DNA of 64,000 nt. It comes from Chryseobacterium indologenes (lineage in GTDB: Bacteria > Bacteroidota > Bacteroidia > Flavobacteriales > Weeksellaceae). Location: contig LAZY01000015.1 of NCBI GenBank assembly GCA_001013295.1, forward strand, positions 1-64,000, read 5' to 3'. Shown piece by piece: positions 1 to 8,791 of the stretch. The notes under the pieces are model-generated. The model saw nothing but the letters and a program-made list of their open reading frames with translations. It ran no database searches and was not told where the DNA came from. Position 1 is the first letter of the stretch, and every line of letters begins with the position of its first letter. The position numbers and the translations under genes are program-made.

Positions 1-96
1 TTGTATCTCAACGAGTTTATTTACAAATTAAACAGACGGTATTTTGGAGACAAACTCTTTGACAGACTAGTAATTGCGAATATAACAGGTGCATAA
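1..96 (+). CDS. IS1595-family transposase, C-terminal fragment (partial)
   Basis: An open frame enters at base 1 and stops at TAA 94-96, giving 31 residues that include YLNEF, NRRYFG and LFDRL. This is the usual ending of IS1595/ISXO2-type DDE transposases, which move the insertion sequence by cut-and-paste or copy-and-paste transposition. Only the tail is visible, so it cannot be said whether the element is intact. It converges on the ATPase gene, whose stop lies 8 bases away, so an insertion sequence borders the defence island here. The call rests on motif memory of a short peptide. Confidence 0.6.
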   Translation: MYLNEFIYKLNRRYFGDKLFDRLVIANITGA

Positions 97-104
97 ACGG
101 ATAA

Positions 105-1517
105 TCAGATTAATCTATTAAGAATTTCTCTGATTTTTATATAATTAGTAGATCTGTTATCTATCATAGACAATATCTCTCTTAGATCCATTTCCAAATA
201 GTGATTACGAACGGTACTTACCCCAAAAACCCTATACAAAATATTTTCGGCAGACCATCCGTTTGTATCAAATTCCAGAGTCTCATTATATACTTCACCA
301 CTTTCTTTTGTGTGAAAACTTATTATAGCCGATGATTCAGGTTTCAAATCGCTTACTAAAAAATGTGAATGTGTAGATATAATAAAATGACATCCTGGAT
401 AATCCGAAAATGTTGACTGTAATAAACTCATATATTGTATCTGCCAGTTAGGATGTAAACTGATTTCAGGTTCATCAATAAGTATAAGTGAACTTTCTTC
501 TATTTTTGAAATAATATTTATAAATCCTGATAGAATATGATGTTCCCCAGAACTTGCTTGCTCGAAAGAATATTTAGAATTTAATCTTTTTAAAATTAAC
601 TTATCAACTTTTAAGATTTCCAGATCTCTAATAATTCGTAAGGCTTTTGAGGTTTTATTAAATTTAATAATACTATTTTTATCTCTAAAGTTTAAAATAG
701 AATCAAAAGTAATTGAAGATTTAAGTTTACCCTTATTAAGCGTATTGTTATTAAAAAAATCAGTGACAAGTTTTAAATTAGACTTATCCTCAAGAATTTT
801 TTTATATTTATCATCACGAATTGACATGCTACCCCCTCTTTTATTTATGTTTTTATCTAACACATTTTCAAAGTATTCTTCGAGTAACAAAGGATCTGAG
901 AAACATTTATCTTTGTTTATTTTATAGTTTATACCAGCTTTATACTTTATTGTTACTTCATCTTTAAGTCCAATTTCAGAAAAAATCTTTGTAAACCTAT
1001 CAATATTTCTCTGATTTAAAACTGAGGAAGAAAGCCTCTCAATTAAAGTATTGTAATTGATAAAAGCGTTATTGGAAGTTGATTTTATTCCTAAATACTC
1101 ATATCTGGAATTTTTATTTCTACCAGAAACAAATGGATATCTATCATTTAGATTAATAGCACATGCTAAAAACTTCCCAGGCAATTCAATATCATTAAAA
1201 TCTATTACTAAAGAGTTCCTATTAAAACCCCATTTTTTATTCGAATAAACGACTTTGAATTCTTTACTATTAAATAAGTAAATCATTTCAAACTCAAAAT
1301 TAAGATTTGAAAGAGTTATATTATATTCTTGAGAATTTGTAAGGATGTTAAAAACATCCACAATCATAGATAATATTTGGCTTTTGCCAGAACCGTTAGG
1401 TCCAATTAATAATGTTACATATAAATTATTAATAAAATCTTCGTCATTAACAAAATGAAAAGATTGAGGATCAAAGAAATTATGTTTAATAATTTCAAAT
1501 TTTTTGAGTCTAAACAT
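105..1517 (-). CDS. AAA family ATPase, OLD/RecF-like, no TOPRIM domain
   Basis: A 470-residue ABC-type AAA ATPase. Walker A GPNGSGKS is at residues 39-46. A signature-like SSGEHH precedes Walker B LILIDEPE, followed by SLHP and a conserved STHSHFL His switch near the C-terminus. This is the layout of the ATPase half of OLD-family nucleases and related defence ATPases. The protein ends about 70 residues after the His switch, so the TOPRIM nuclease domain of true OLD proteins is absent. It is the last gene of the minus-strand defence operon, 22 bases after mcrC. By position it may be an accessory ATPase for the restriction genes, or a separate anti-phage effector; the sequence does not decide. 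Confidence 0.8.
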   Translation of the reverse strand: MFRLKKFEIIKHNFFDPQSFHFVNDEDFINNLYVTLLIGPNGSGKSQILSMIVDVFNILTNSQEYNITLSNLNFEFEMIYLFNSKEFKVVYSNKKWGFNRNSLVIDFNDIELPGKFLACAINLNDRYPFVSGRNKNSRYEYLGIKSTSNNAFINYNTLIERLSSSVLNQRNIDRFTKIFSEIGLKDEVTIKYKAGINYKINKDKCFSDPLLLEEYFENVLDKNINKRGGSMSIRDDKYKKILEDKSNLKLVTDFFNNNTLNKGKLKSSITFDSILNFRDKNSIIKFNKTSKALRIIRDLEILKVDKLILKRLNSKYSFEQASSGEHHILSGFINIISKIEESSLILIDEPEISLHPNWQIQYMSLLQSTFSDYPGCHFIISTHSHFLVSDLKPESSAIISFHTKESGEVYNETLEFDTNGWSAENILYRVFGVSTVRNHYLEMDLREILSMIDNRSTNYIKIREILNRLI

Positions 1518-1539
1518 GATATGGTTATTATATTTTTAA

Positions 1540-2823
1540 TTATAAATAAGGTAAAGATATAGCAAGTTTGTAAAAATCTATATATTCCGTAATTGGAGAT
1601 TGAAATAAATTGTTTCTACTTATGGAATCTAAGGAATTTTGCGAACTATAAATTATTACACCTCTAATATTAACTGTAGGATTTTTATCCAGAAGTCTAT
1701 ACACAGATTTTAAACGACAATAACCTGACAATTGTCTCATATCCTCCAGAGATGGAGAATATTTATTGTAGCGAGGTTTATATTTGCAATCAATTACACA
1801 CTCATAACCATACGCTTTTAATAGTATATCTGTTTCTTTTCCTCCTTTAAATTTACGATGATATATAACTTCTCCTTTACCCGTAAATTCTTCCCTTAAC
1901 TTTTTAAAAACATACAATTCAAACAACTTACTCATATCAATCCAATAAGGAGGTATATTTCTTTTTGTTTCTGAGAATTTATTAATATTGAATCCTTGAA
2001 TTTTTAATATTAAATTACCAATTTCAAATAACTTATTATATTCCGAATAAAACGGATTCTTTTCACGAACATTAAATTGTCTAAAAGAAACATCCGTAAC
2101 TGTTTCAAATGACGGATTTATATAATTAAAAAGATCTTTTAGAGATCTTTTAAGATCGGACGGAAATTTCTCTAAATATTGTCTCAAAAATCTTAAAACA
2201 TATTTTAAAAACTGATTATGTGGAATATCAGTACCGAATTCTGGATATTCACAATAATTATCAATCCTATTATTTTTAACAATATTCTTATTTATATTCT
2301 TATTAATTAAAATTCGTCCTTTAATGCGAGACTTTAGATTCTTACTAGTTTTATAATATGATTTTTTGATACCTTTTTTAACAAGGTTTGATAATACCTT
2401 TATAAATTGGATTACCAAGAATGGCGTTAACAGATCTTTTTTCTGATTAATTAATATCGGTTTAGAGATAAAATCAATATCAACAAGTCCTTGCAAATGA
2501 TCAAAATTTTCAGGATCGGACATCGCCTCAAATAACATATTGAAGACATCTATTTCAGCCTCATTCTTATTAAGTTTTGGTTCAATATAAATTGATTTAT
2601 TAAGGCCCTCAATACGATCTAATCCTACAAAATAGGATGTTTCTATATCATAACTATATGATTCATCCACATCTTTTTGTATTGAAATGGAATAACAAAT
2701 ATTCTCTCCATCATTCTTAAAATACTTTCTATACAAACCTATATTCTGATTTAATAAAAAACCAGAAACATCATCAGAAACCGAAATATTCTGAAATTGA
2801 TAATGTTCTACCAGAGAGATCAC
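1540..2823 (-). CDS. mcrC: McrC-like endonuclease subunit
   Basis: A 427-residue protein that follows an McrB-type motor directly. Residues near 330 read KGGKETDILL and then CVIDCKYK, a PD-(D/E)xK-type nuclease core (D, then D-x-K) as in the McrBC 5-methylcytosine restriction family. The N-terminal half is an alpha/beta region without obvious motifs, as usual for McrC, which docks on the McrB ring. Translation appears to start at a GTG overlapping the mcrB stop by one base (TAGTG), implying translational coupling. In known systems McrC is the cleaving subunit and McrB the GTP-driven translocase. Confidence 0.85.
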   Translation of the reverse strand: MISLVEHYQFQNISVSDDVSGFLLNQNIGLYRKYFKNDGENICYSISIQKDVDESYSYDIETSYFVGLDRIEGLNKSIYIEPKLNKNEAEIDVFNMLFEAMSDPENFDHLQGLVDIDFISKPILINQKKDLLTPFLVIQFIKVLSNLVKKGIKKSYYKTSKNLKSRIKGRILINKNINKNIVKNNRIDNYCEYPEFGTDIPHNQFLKYVLRFLRQYLEKFPSDLKRSLKDLFNYINPSFETVTDVSFRQFNVREKNPFYSEYNKLFEIGNLILKIQGFNINKFSETKRNIPPYWIDMSKLFELYVFKKLREEFTGKGEVIYHRKFKGGKETDILLKAYGYECVIDCKYKPRYNKYSPSLEDMRQLSGYCRLKSVYRLLDKNPTVNIRGVIIYSSQNSLDSISRNNLFQSPITEYIDFYKLAISLPYL

Positions 2824-4985
2824 TATACAGATAATTTGTTGATTTCATCTAATGCCGATTCTTTCAAGATACCATCTTGTACATATTCTATCAAAATCGG
2901 TTTAATCTCATACTTTAAACGAATCTGCATTGACCCTTTTTCTTTTGACTTGTCGATAAAATAAGACTGTCCTAGTTGTAAATCATTAATAGAGAATTCT
3001 TCAGATAAATGTTCTTGAAAAATATTTGCAACTTGATCAAAGAGTATATCATGAAAAATTATATTATCTTCCTTTATATGTTTCGGGAGTACATCTACAA
3101 ATGCAAACCTTCTTTTGATTGCATAATCAATATGATTCACACTTCTGTCTGCAGTATTCATAGTTCCAATAATATATAAGTTTGAAGGCAAAACAAAAGA
3201 ATTGTCTTGATCAACCTTATACATGCTTTCAATACTTTTATCTCTATATTCCAAAGTGTAAATTAACTCACCTAAAACAGAAGATAAATTAGCCCGGTTT
3301 ATTTCGTCAATAACTAAAATATATTTTTTGTCTGGATTGTCAAACGCAACATTTGCATATTCTACCAATATTTTATTTTCACCTTCATAAATGATCCCAT
3401 CACCTTTTTCATTAGGTTTAGATATAATTCCTCTAACAAAATCTTCATAATTAAATGAAGGATGAAATTGAACTATTTTATAGTAAGGACTGACTTCAAG
3501 GTTAATTTCTAAAAGATTTATTTTAAGTAAAGTGTCATTTGGTATAGTACTTTCCAAATATAATGCAACTGCATCTTCATACGATTTGAAACCTCCCGAT
3601 CGATTTTTTTCTTTATAAAGTTTATTATTATAAGACTTGATAATTTGATTGAAAGATGGATACCATATTTTACTATTAGCACTTTTCACTCCAATATTCC
3701 CAGGATTAACTTCTTCTATAAAATAATCTATCCCTGATCTACTAGAAATTTTTAAACCAACATATATGTGCTTTTTTATTAAATCAACTGTTAGTTCAAA
3801 TTTCTCATCTGTTTCAAAATTGATCTGATTACCGATAATATATCTAGATATTTCTTCGGACATTCTCGTTTTACCTGTTCCGGGGGGACCTTTTAAAATA
3901 ATTTGTTTTTTATATTCTAGAAGATCTATGATCTCTAAAAATTCATCTGAAACATTCATATTTAATTTTTTTAAAGGGTAACGGTTATTTAGTTTGTCAA
4001 TTAATAGTGGAAAAGTAAATTCAAACAACTGATATAAGCATTCCGCTGATTCTTCTACTAAATTTTCCGAAGAAAGAGTAAATTTCGTAGTATGACTTAT
4101 ACTATTTGTATCTCTTTGCCATGGTTTCCATTCTAAAAAATCAGGAAGTGATTGAAAACAATTTGCTAATTCTATATTTTGTTTTTTATATCCTTCAAAG
4201 TGTAAGTCTATAGAAATCTCCTCATTCTCTATAATAATCTCGTAATGAGCATCATCAATTAAAAAGGTTTTCTGAGTATCAGAAATCCAAACGTGGGTAT
4301 TTTTTGTTTTACCAAAAAAAAACGGAGAGTCTTCGTTTTCCAAATATTCTTTTAAATCTCGAATATATTGTTTAAATTTATATTCATTGATATCCCAATC
4401 CTTCTTTTCTTTGTAAATTTCTACTGCAACTAAAAGATTATAGTTTTCTTTATTTATGGGAATTTTGATACGTTCTTGAAAATAATCAGCAATATCACTG
4501 ACAAATGTTTCCCTGTCATAAGGTTTTTTCAAATAATAATTTGAAATCCTGTTTCTATGGTTAATACTTAAAACATTAATGTTTTCAAGAGGATTTAATA
4601 ACATCTCTAAAGCGTTGAAAACAGATGGAGAAGTATCCTCTATCTTATACTTATAATTGTAAATATGCTGACACCAATTATTCATCCTTACATAAGCCAT
4701 CGCTAATGTTCTATTGTCATCATATTTATTATAAATTGACTTATTATTACCCTTATCATCGCAATAAGATATAATTTCGAAAAAAAGATTTTTTATATTT
4801 CCAAACTCATCTTCAACCTTTAATTCTGCAAATTTCTTATAATCCTTAAGCAGTTCTTGAAGTCGATTAACTTGATCATTATTCAATGGTGTATCATTGA
4901 GCCAACTTTGTAAAATTTCTCTTCCTTTTTCGAAATGAAAATCTGAAGAATTTATAATCTTCTCTAAATAATTTGCCCCAGCCAT
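2823..4985 (-). CDS. mcrB: McrB-like AAA+ GTPase
   Basis: A 720-residue AAA+ protein. Walker A GPPGTGKT is at 366-373, Walker B ILVIDEINRAN at 556-566, and the family hallmark MNTADRS at 609-615, all expected for the GTP-hydrolysing McrB motor. The first 340 residues are the variable region that recognises the target in McrB relatives; no known reader domain was recognised, so the modification or site bound is unknown. The ATG overlaps the stop of the upstream HpaII-like gene by one base (TAATG) and the end overlaps mcrC by one base. With McrC it should form a methylation-dependent, or in some type II loci site-dependent, restriction machine. Confidence 0.88.
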   Translation of the reverse strand: MAGANYLEKIINSSDFHFEKGREILQSWLNDTPLNNDQVNRLQELLKDYKKFAELKVEDEFGNIKNLFFEIISYCDDKGNNKSIYNKYDDNRTLAMAYVRMNNWCQHIYNYKYKIEDTSPSVFNALEMLLNPLENINVLSINHRNRISNYYLKKPYDRETFVSDIADYFQERIKIPINKENYNLLVAVEIYKEKKDWDINEYKFKQYIRDLKEYLENEDSPFFFGKTKNTHVWISDTQKTFLIDDAHYEIIIENEEISIDLHFEGYKKQNIELANCFQSLPDFLEWKPWQRDTNSISHTTKFTLSSENLVEESAECLYQLFEFTFPLLIDKLNNRYPLKKLNMNVSDEFLEIIDLLEYKKQIILKGPPGTGKTRMSEEISRYIIGNQINFETDEKFELTVDLIKKHIYVGLKISSRSGIDYFIEEVNPGNIGVKSANSKIWYPSFNQIIKSYNNKLYKEKNRSGGFKSYEDAVALYLESTIPNDTLLKINLLEINLEVSPYYKIVQFHPSFNYEDFVRGIISKPNEKGDGIIYEGENKILVEYANVAFDNPDKKYILVIDEINRANLSSVLGELIYTLEYRDKSIESMYKVDQDNSFVLPSNLYIIGTMNTADRSVNHIDYAIKRRFAFVDVLPKHIKEDNIIFHDILFDQVANIFQEHLSEEFSINDLQLGQSYFIDKSKEKGSMQIRLKYEIKPILIEYVQDGILKESALDEINKLSV

Positions 4986-6130
4986 TATTTGAAACGAACT
5001 TGTAGATTTATTTTGAATTTAAACTTATTTACATCTTTATACAGCCATCCATAATAATATTTTTTTCCTGTCAATCTCTCATTCCCGGGATTATCTTGAT
5101 CTTCTCCCGTTGAAGGCTGTTCAAACACAGTATTATTTAATAAATAATTTCTAAATAAATTGAAATCATAAATATGAAAACAAACCAGATCACCGTCATT
5201 TTTTGCTATAATAACACCTCCAAAAGAATCATACTCACCTAACCAAGGTTTTTCGGAAGTCATCCCCATAGCAGACTCAACCAAGAACTTCTTTATTTTA
5301 TATTCATAAAGTTTTTGCTGACTTTCTTTACCATTATAAAAATTTAAAGGGTCATTTTCTTCAAGTAACGTTGTAACTTCCAATAATGAAGATGTTGAAG
5401 TAAGCCATCGATAATATAAAGACCATCCTAGTATTGAAGGCAGATCACCATCAATCATTTTAAGATTACGCCATAACTGTTCAGATTGAATACCTGAAAA
5501 TTCAAATTTACCACCTAACTCTTCTAATATATTTATCCTATGTGTTAATTTTGATATTCTTCCAGCGGGAGCATAAGTACTTCTATTAAAGTCATTTAAA
5601 TCTATATGATCAATATCTGAAACTTCAAAGATAAAATTATTGCCTGGACCAGTGTTGAAAAGAGTTGAATTACTGCCCAATAAAGATTTTATACTAAACC
5701 CTAAATCTGTTTCTTTTGCAAGTCTATGGTCATAAATTCTCAGTTTCATATCGGCTTTCGTTCCAGCTGACGCCTTAACTCTCTGCACATCAATATCATT
5801 AAGAATCGGTTCCGCAGAAGGAATTTGAAAAGACAATCCCTTTCCTTTCTTTATTCCTAAAAATAATACATTTGTGATTCTTTTAAATTCCTCTATTGTT
5901 TTTCTTGAAACTTGATATTTATTACCATCTTTAACCTTATAAATGATAACATCATTTTGCCTGTCAAATTCCAAGTCATAATCATATTCCCCTTTGTAAG
6001 CTTTAATGACATCATATACATTTTCATGATCAACATTTAAATTAATATCCGATTGAAAAAGTTTGCCATCAGCCATCAATTTAACAAGTACATAAAGTTC
6101 ACTCCATTCTCCTTTATTTCCTTTTAGCAT
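4985..6130 (-). CDS. HpaII-like type II restriction endonuclease
   Basis: A 381-residue protein beginning MLKGNKGEWSELYVLVKL, the conserved opening of the HpaII restriction endonuclease family, where GEWSE and a following ADGKL are typical. HpaII itself is about 358 residues and cuts CCGG. A plausible catalytic region is KASAGTKADMKL near residues 119-130 followed by FSIKS. A C5-cytosine methyltransferase of the same operon would supply self-protection. The gene is separated from the unknown gene upstream by 2 bases and overlaps mcrB by one. Site specificity is inferred from the family only. Confidence 0.72.
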   Translation of the reverse strand: MLKGNKGEWSELYVLVKLMADGKLFQSDINLNVDHENVYDVIKAYKGEYDYDLEFDRQNDVIIYKVKDGNKYQVSRKTIEEFKRITNVLFLGIKKGKGLSFQIPSAEPILNDIDVQRVKASAGTKADMKLRIYDHRLAKETDLGFSIKSLLGSNSTLFNTGPGNNFIFEVSDIDHIDLNDFNRSTYAPAGRISKLTHRINILEELGGKFEFSGIQSEQLWRNLKMIDGDLPSILGWSLYYRWLTSTSSLLEVTTLLEENDPLNFYNGKESQQKLYEYKIKKFLVESAMGMTSEKPWLGEYDSFGGVIIAKNDGDLVCFHIYDFNLFRNYLLNNTVFEQPSTGEDQDNPGNERLTGKKYYYGWLYKDVNKFKFKINLQVRFK

Positions 6131-6132
6131 GT

Positions 6133-6795
6133 TTAATTTAGTTTGGTTATTAAATTCTCAACATGATTTTTATTGAGTAAATAGAAATTTCCAACTTGAC
6201 TTAAAGTTTCAAAATTTACCATTAGTTCAATTTCAGTTATATTTGAATAATCATGCCTGTTTATTTTTTTTTCTTTAAATGATTTGCTTCTGTTAGTTCC
6301 TATATAAACTGATATACAATACTCTTGATCCTTATAAACGATTATCAAATCAATTCCGGCAACATAATCTTGATATAGAGAGTAACTTACCTTTTCAAAT
6401 AAATTACTTTCTTTAATTAAAAAATAGAAATGTAAATCTCGAATTAAAGACGGATAAGTTCTTAAAAGTCGGGCTTTAACACCTTCAAAATTATAACTCT
6501 CATCCGCAATACATATATTATTTCCTGAAATTGTAATCTGATTGATACTATAATATGTTTCTACGAATTCATCTTCTGTTGGTATTGTTAGTTTAGTAAA
6601 TATATAATAATAGAATGCTAAAATTGCCGGTGGTAATTTTGCGTTTTCAACTTTCTCATCTATGTTACGTCTTTCTCCCGAATATGTAAAGTTTTTGATT
6701 AGATTTTCTATTTTTTTACAGTTTAAATCTAAACCACGACTCACTCCAATCGTTTCATCAGACAAAAATATATCAAGAATATTCTTTGAAAACAT
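6133..6795 (-). CDS. Uncharacterised protein inside restriction operon
   Basis: A 220-residue protein not recognised as a known family. The C-terminal half has GIDLIIVYKDQEYCISVYIG followed by a basic RSKSFKEKK stretch. A hydrophobic strand, acidic residue, strand pattern of this sort is compatible with a degenerate PD-(D/E)xK fold, but the ExK pair is not clear. It is 8 bases after the methyltransferase and 2 bases before the HpaII-like gene, so it is almost surely co-expressed with them. It could be a control protein, a specificity factor or a second nuclease; this is inference from position. Confidence 0.6.
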   Translation of the reverse strand: MFSKNILDIFLSDETIGVSRGLDLNCKKIENLIKNFTYSGERRNIDEKVENAKLPPAILAFYYYIFTKLTIPTEDEFVETYYSINQITISGNNICIADESYNFEGVKARLLRTYPSLIRDLHFYFLIKESNLFEKVSYSLYQDYVAGIDLIIVYKDQEYCISVYIGTNRSKSFKEKKINRHDYSNITEIELMVNFETLSQVGNFYLLNKNHVENLITKLN

Positions 6796-6803
6796 AGCAT
6801 TTT

Positions 6804-8060
6804 TTATAAAATCTTATTGATAATCTTTTCGGCGGTAGCTTGTATGGCAGGTACAGCAACAGAATTTCCAAATTGCTTATATGCAGAAGCATCAGCAACA
6901 ACAATATCAAATTCCTCCGGAAAACCTTGAAGTCTAGCCCACTCTCTTGGAGTCATTTTTCTGATACCTTCACGATTTACTTCTCCTTTTATTTTTGTTG
7001 TTGGAGTAAAATCTGTTATTCTATGATCCAACACCAGATTTCTCTCTCTTCCCATACCACCGCACACTACAGCATTTGCAATTCCATCATCCGGTATAAT
7101 TTCAAATCCAAAACCATTTCCTTTACTCGCATGTCTTGATTTATGTTCTTCAAGAGTTTTTAAATATTGAGTGGACAAATAATATTTTGTTGGCACAACT
7201 TCTCTTTCTTTAACATCTGCGAAAGAAACTGCTTGGCTAAAAATTTCTGGATAATTAAATTCATCAATATTAGTATCCGGATGAAAGCCAACAATATATA
7301 TTCTTTCTCTATTTTGTGGTGTTCCAAAATCTTTTGCGTTTATAATCTTAGGTTCTGGCACATAATATCCTAAATCATTTCTTAACGTATTAAGAATTGT
7401 TTCTAATGTTCTTCCTTTATCGTGATTTCTTAAACCTTTAACATTTTCAAGAAAAATAGCTCTTGGTTGTTTTCTTCTTATAATTTCAGCAACATCAAAA
7501 AATAATGTTCCTCTAGTATCTTCAAAACCACCTCTCTTGCCTGCAATTGAAAATGCTTGACATGGGAACCCCGCACATAATACATCAAAATTATCCGGAA
7601 TATAAGATTTTGTTTCTTCTAAAGTAATATCTCCGAAAGGAACATCTCCATAATTATGAGTGTAGGTTTTCTTTGCTTCTTTATCCCATTCACTCGTAAA
7701 CAAGCACTTACCTCCAAGGTTCTGTAAAGCCATTCGAAATCCTCCTATGCCTGCGAATAAATCTATAAAAGTAAATCTATTTCTTCTACTAGGTTCAAAT
7801 ATTGCATTATCAAAACCAAAAAAGCCATCTCTAATTGCCTTCTCGATATCACCTTTTTTAATAGATTTTCCAGGATATTCTTTTTCAAGAATTTCTTTTC
7901 CAATATTTAATGCATCATTTTTAAATGGATTATTTTCTAATTCCCTATTGTGTATATAATGACTAAGAATTGCAAGATCGTTATTTTTTGGATCAGCAAT
8001 TTTTGCATTAAACATCTTTCCTTTCACATCATCTATCATTAATTTTTCACTAACTTCCAT
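6804..8060 (-). CDS. DNA (cytosine-5-)-methyltransferase, HpaII-like
   Basis: A 418-residue C5-cytosine methyltransferase using S-adenosylmethionine. Motif I DLFAGIGGF is at 100-108, motif IV GFPCQAFS with catalytic Cys167, then ENVKGL (VI), QNRERIYIVGF (VIII), RLQGFPEEF (IX) and GNSVAVPAI (X) near the end. The 95-residue N-terminal extension before motif I has no catalytic motif. The partner endonuclease suggests methylation of CCGG, but the target recognition region was not decoded. The start overlaps the vsr end by 11 bases, the usual pairing of a C5 methyltransferase with a repair enzyme for its T:G mismatches. Confidence 0.93.
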   Translation of the reverse strand: MEVSEKLMIDDVKGKMFNAKIADPKNNDLAILSHYIHNRELENNPFKNDALNIGKEILEKEYPGKSIKKGDIEKAIRDGFFGFDNAIFEPSRRNRFTFIDLFAGIGGFRMALQNLGGKCLFTSEWDKEAKKTYTHNYGDVPFGDITLEETKSYIPDNFDVLCAGFPCQAFSIAGKRGGFEDTRGTLFFDVAEIIRRKQPRAIFLENVKGLRNHDKGRTLETILNTLRNDLGYYVPEPKIINAKDFGTPQNRERIYIVGFHPDTNIDEFNYPEIFSQAVSFADVKEREVVPTKYYLSTQYLKTLEEHKSRHASKGNGFGFEIIPDDGIANAVVCGGMGRERNLVLDHRITDFTPTTKIKGEVNREGIRKMTPREWARLQGFPEEFDIVVADASAYKQFGNSVAVPAIQATAEKIINKIL

Positions 8061-8475
8061 TCTTTTTTACAACTATATTTTTTTCAATTGTAGATATAAC
8101 TTCATCCAAATTTTTATTAATTTCTTTACCCCAAAACCTTAGTACAGTCCATCCTGATGAAATTAATTCTTTATTAACTATTTTATCCCTCTCAATATTC
8201 TTCTCTATTTTTTGATGCCAAAAATCTATATTGGATTTATGGTCATCTTTATGGTTATTCCAATCTTTTCCATGCCAAAATTCACTATCTACAAAAATTG
8301 CAATCTTATATTTTTTAAAAGTTAAATCTGGTTTTCCAAATACCGTTTTATCATTTTTCCTATATCTATAACCTTTAGAAAATAATGCTTTTGCTAATTT
8401 AACCTCAATTTTAGAACCTGTAGACTTCACAGCCTGCATATTCTTTCTTCTTTGCTCTGGTGTTAATCTATCCAT
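8050..8475 (-). CDS. vsr: Very short patch repair endonuclease
   Basis: A 141-residue Vsr protein. It nicks next to the T of T:G mismatches produced when 5-methylcytosine deaminates, starting short-patch repair. It opens RLTPEQRRKNMQAVKS, has GKPDLTF and FVDSEFWHG (catalytic Asp and substrate-wedging aromatic region), and ends with the WTVLRFWGKEI strand. It is the first gene of the defence operon, so the promoter should lie in the 180 bases upstream, between it and the phage end. Confidence 0.93.
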   Translation of the reverse strand: MDRLTPEQRRKNMQAVKSTGSKIEVKLAKALFSKGYRYRKNDKTVFGKPDLTFKKYKIAIFVDSEFWHGKDWNNHKDDHKSNIDFWHQKIEKNIERDKIVNKELISSGWTVLRFWGKEINKNLDEVISTIEKNIVVKKNGS

Positions 8476-8615
8476 TCTATATATTAATAAATAGTGTACG
8501 CAAATTACAAAAAATAAGATCTTTTTTTAACTATTTAGTTAGTGAGATTTATAATTAGAGAATTAAAAAAATCTATTATGAATTCTTGGGTAATCTTGCA
8601 ACTTTCTTGCAAGAA
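8476..8615. other. Non-coding gap upstream of vsr
   Basis: AT-rich gap that should contain the promoter of the minus-strand defence operon. Read on the minus strand it has T-rich stretches and TAATTTG, one base short of the TAnnTTTG consensus, so no promoter is called with confidence. An imperfect palindrome, CTTGCAA then TTGCAAG, lies at 8594-8612. Confidence 0.4.
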
Positions 8616-8650
8616 ATAAAAAAAGACACTCACATCTTTGTAAGTGTCTG
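8616..8650 (-). terminator. Displaced original terminator of the tRNA-CAU gene
   Basis: On the minus strand a 10-bp stem (AGACACTTAC pairing with GTGAGTGTCT, one mismatch) at 8624-8649 is followed by seven T. It lies just beyond the left 43-bp repeat, where the end of the tRNA gene would have been before integration. It therefore appears to be the chromosomal terminator of the tRNA now 41.7 kb away. Confidence 0.7.
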
Positions 8651-8657
8651 ATTTTCC

Positions 8658-8700
8658 GTGGTCCCACCTGGGCTCGAACCAGGGACCACCTGATTATGAG
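8658..8700. repeat. Left attachment repeat (copy of tRNA 3' half)
   Basis: A perfect 43-base copy of 50322-50364, covering the tRNA from the anticodon loop to the 3' end. After base 8700 the sequence departs from the tRNA, but CTACCAATAG at 8711-8720 still loosely resembles the D-arm, as if the phage carries a decayed tRNA-like 5' half. This is the host-phage junction distal to the integrase. Confidence 0.92.
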
Positions 8701-8791
8701 CGTTTAGACCCTACCAATAGAACGACACTTTAAATTGATTGTCAATCAGTTAAGATTTTATTTTGAGTTTATTTTTTTTACTATTTTAATA

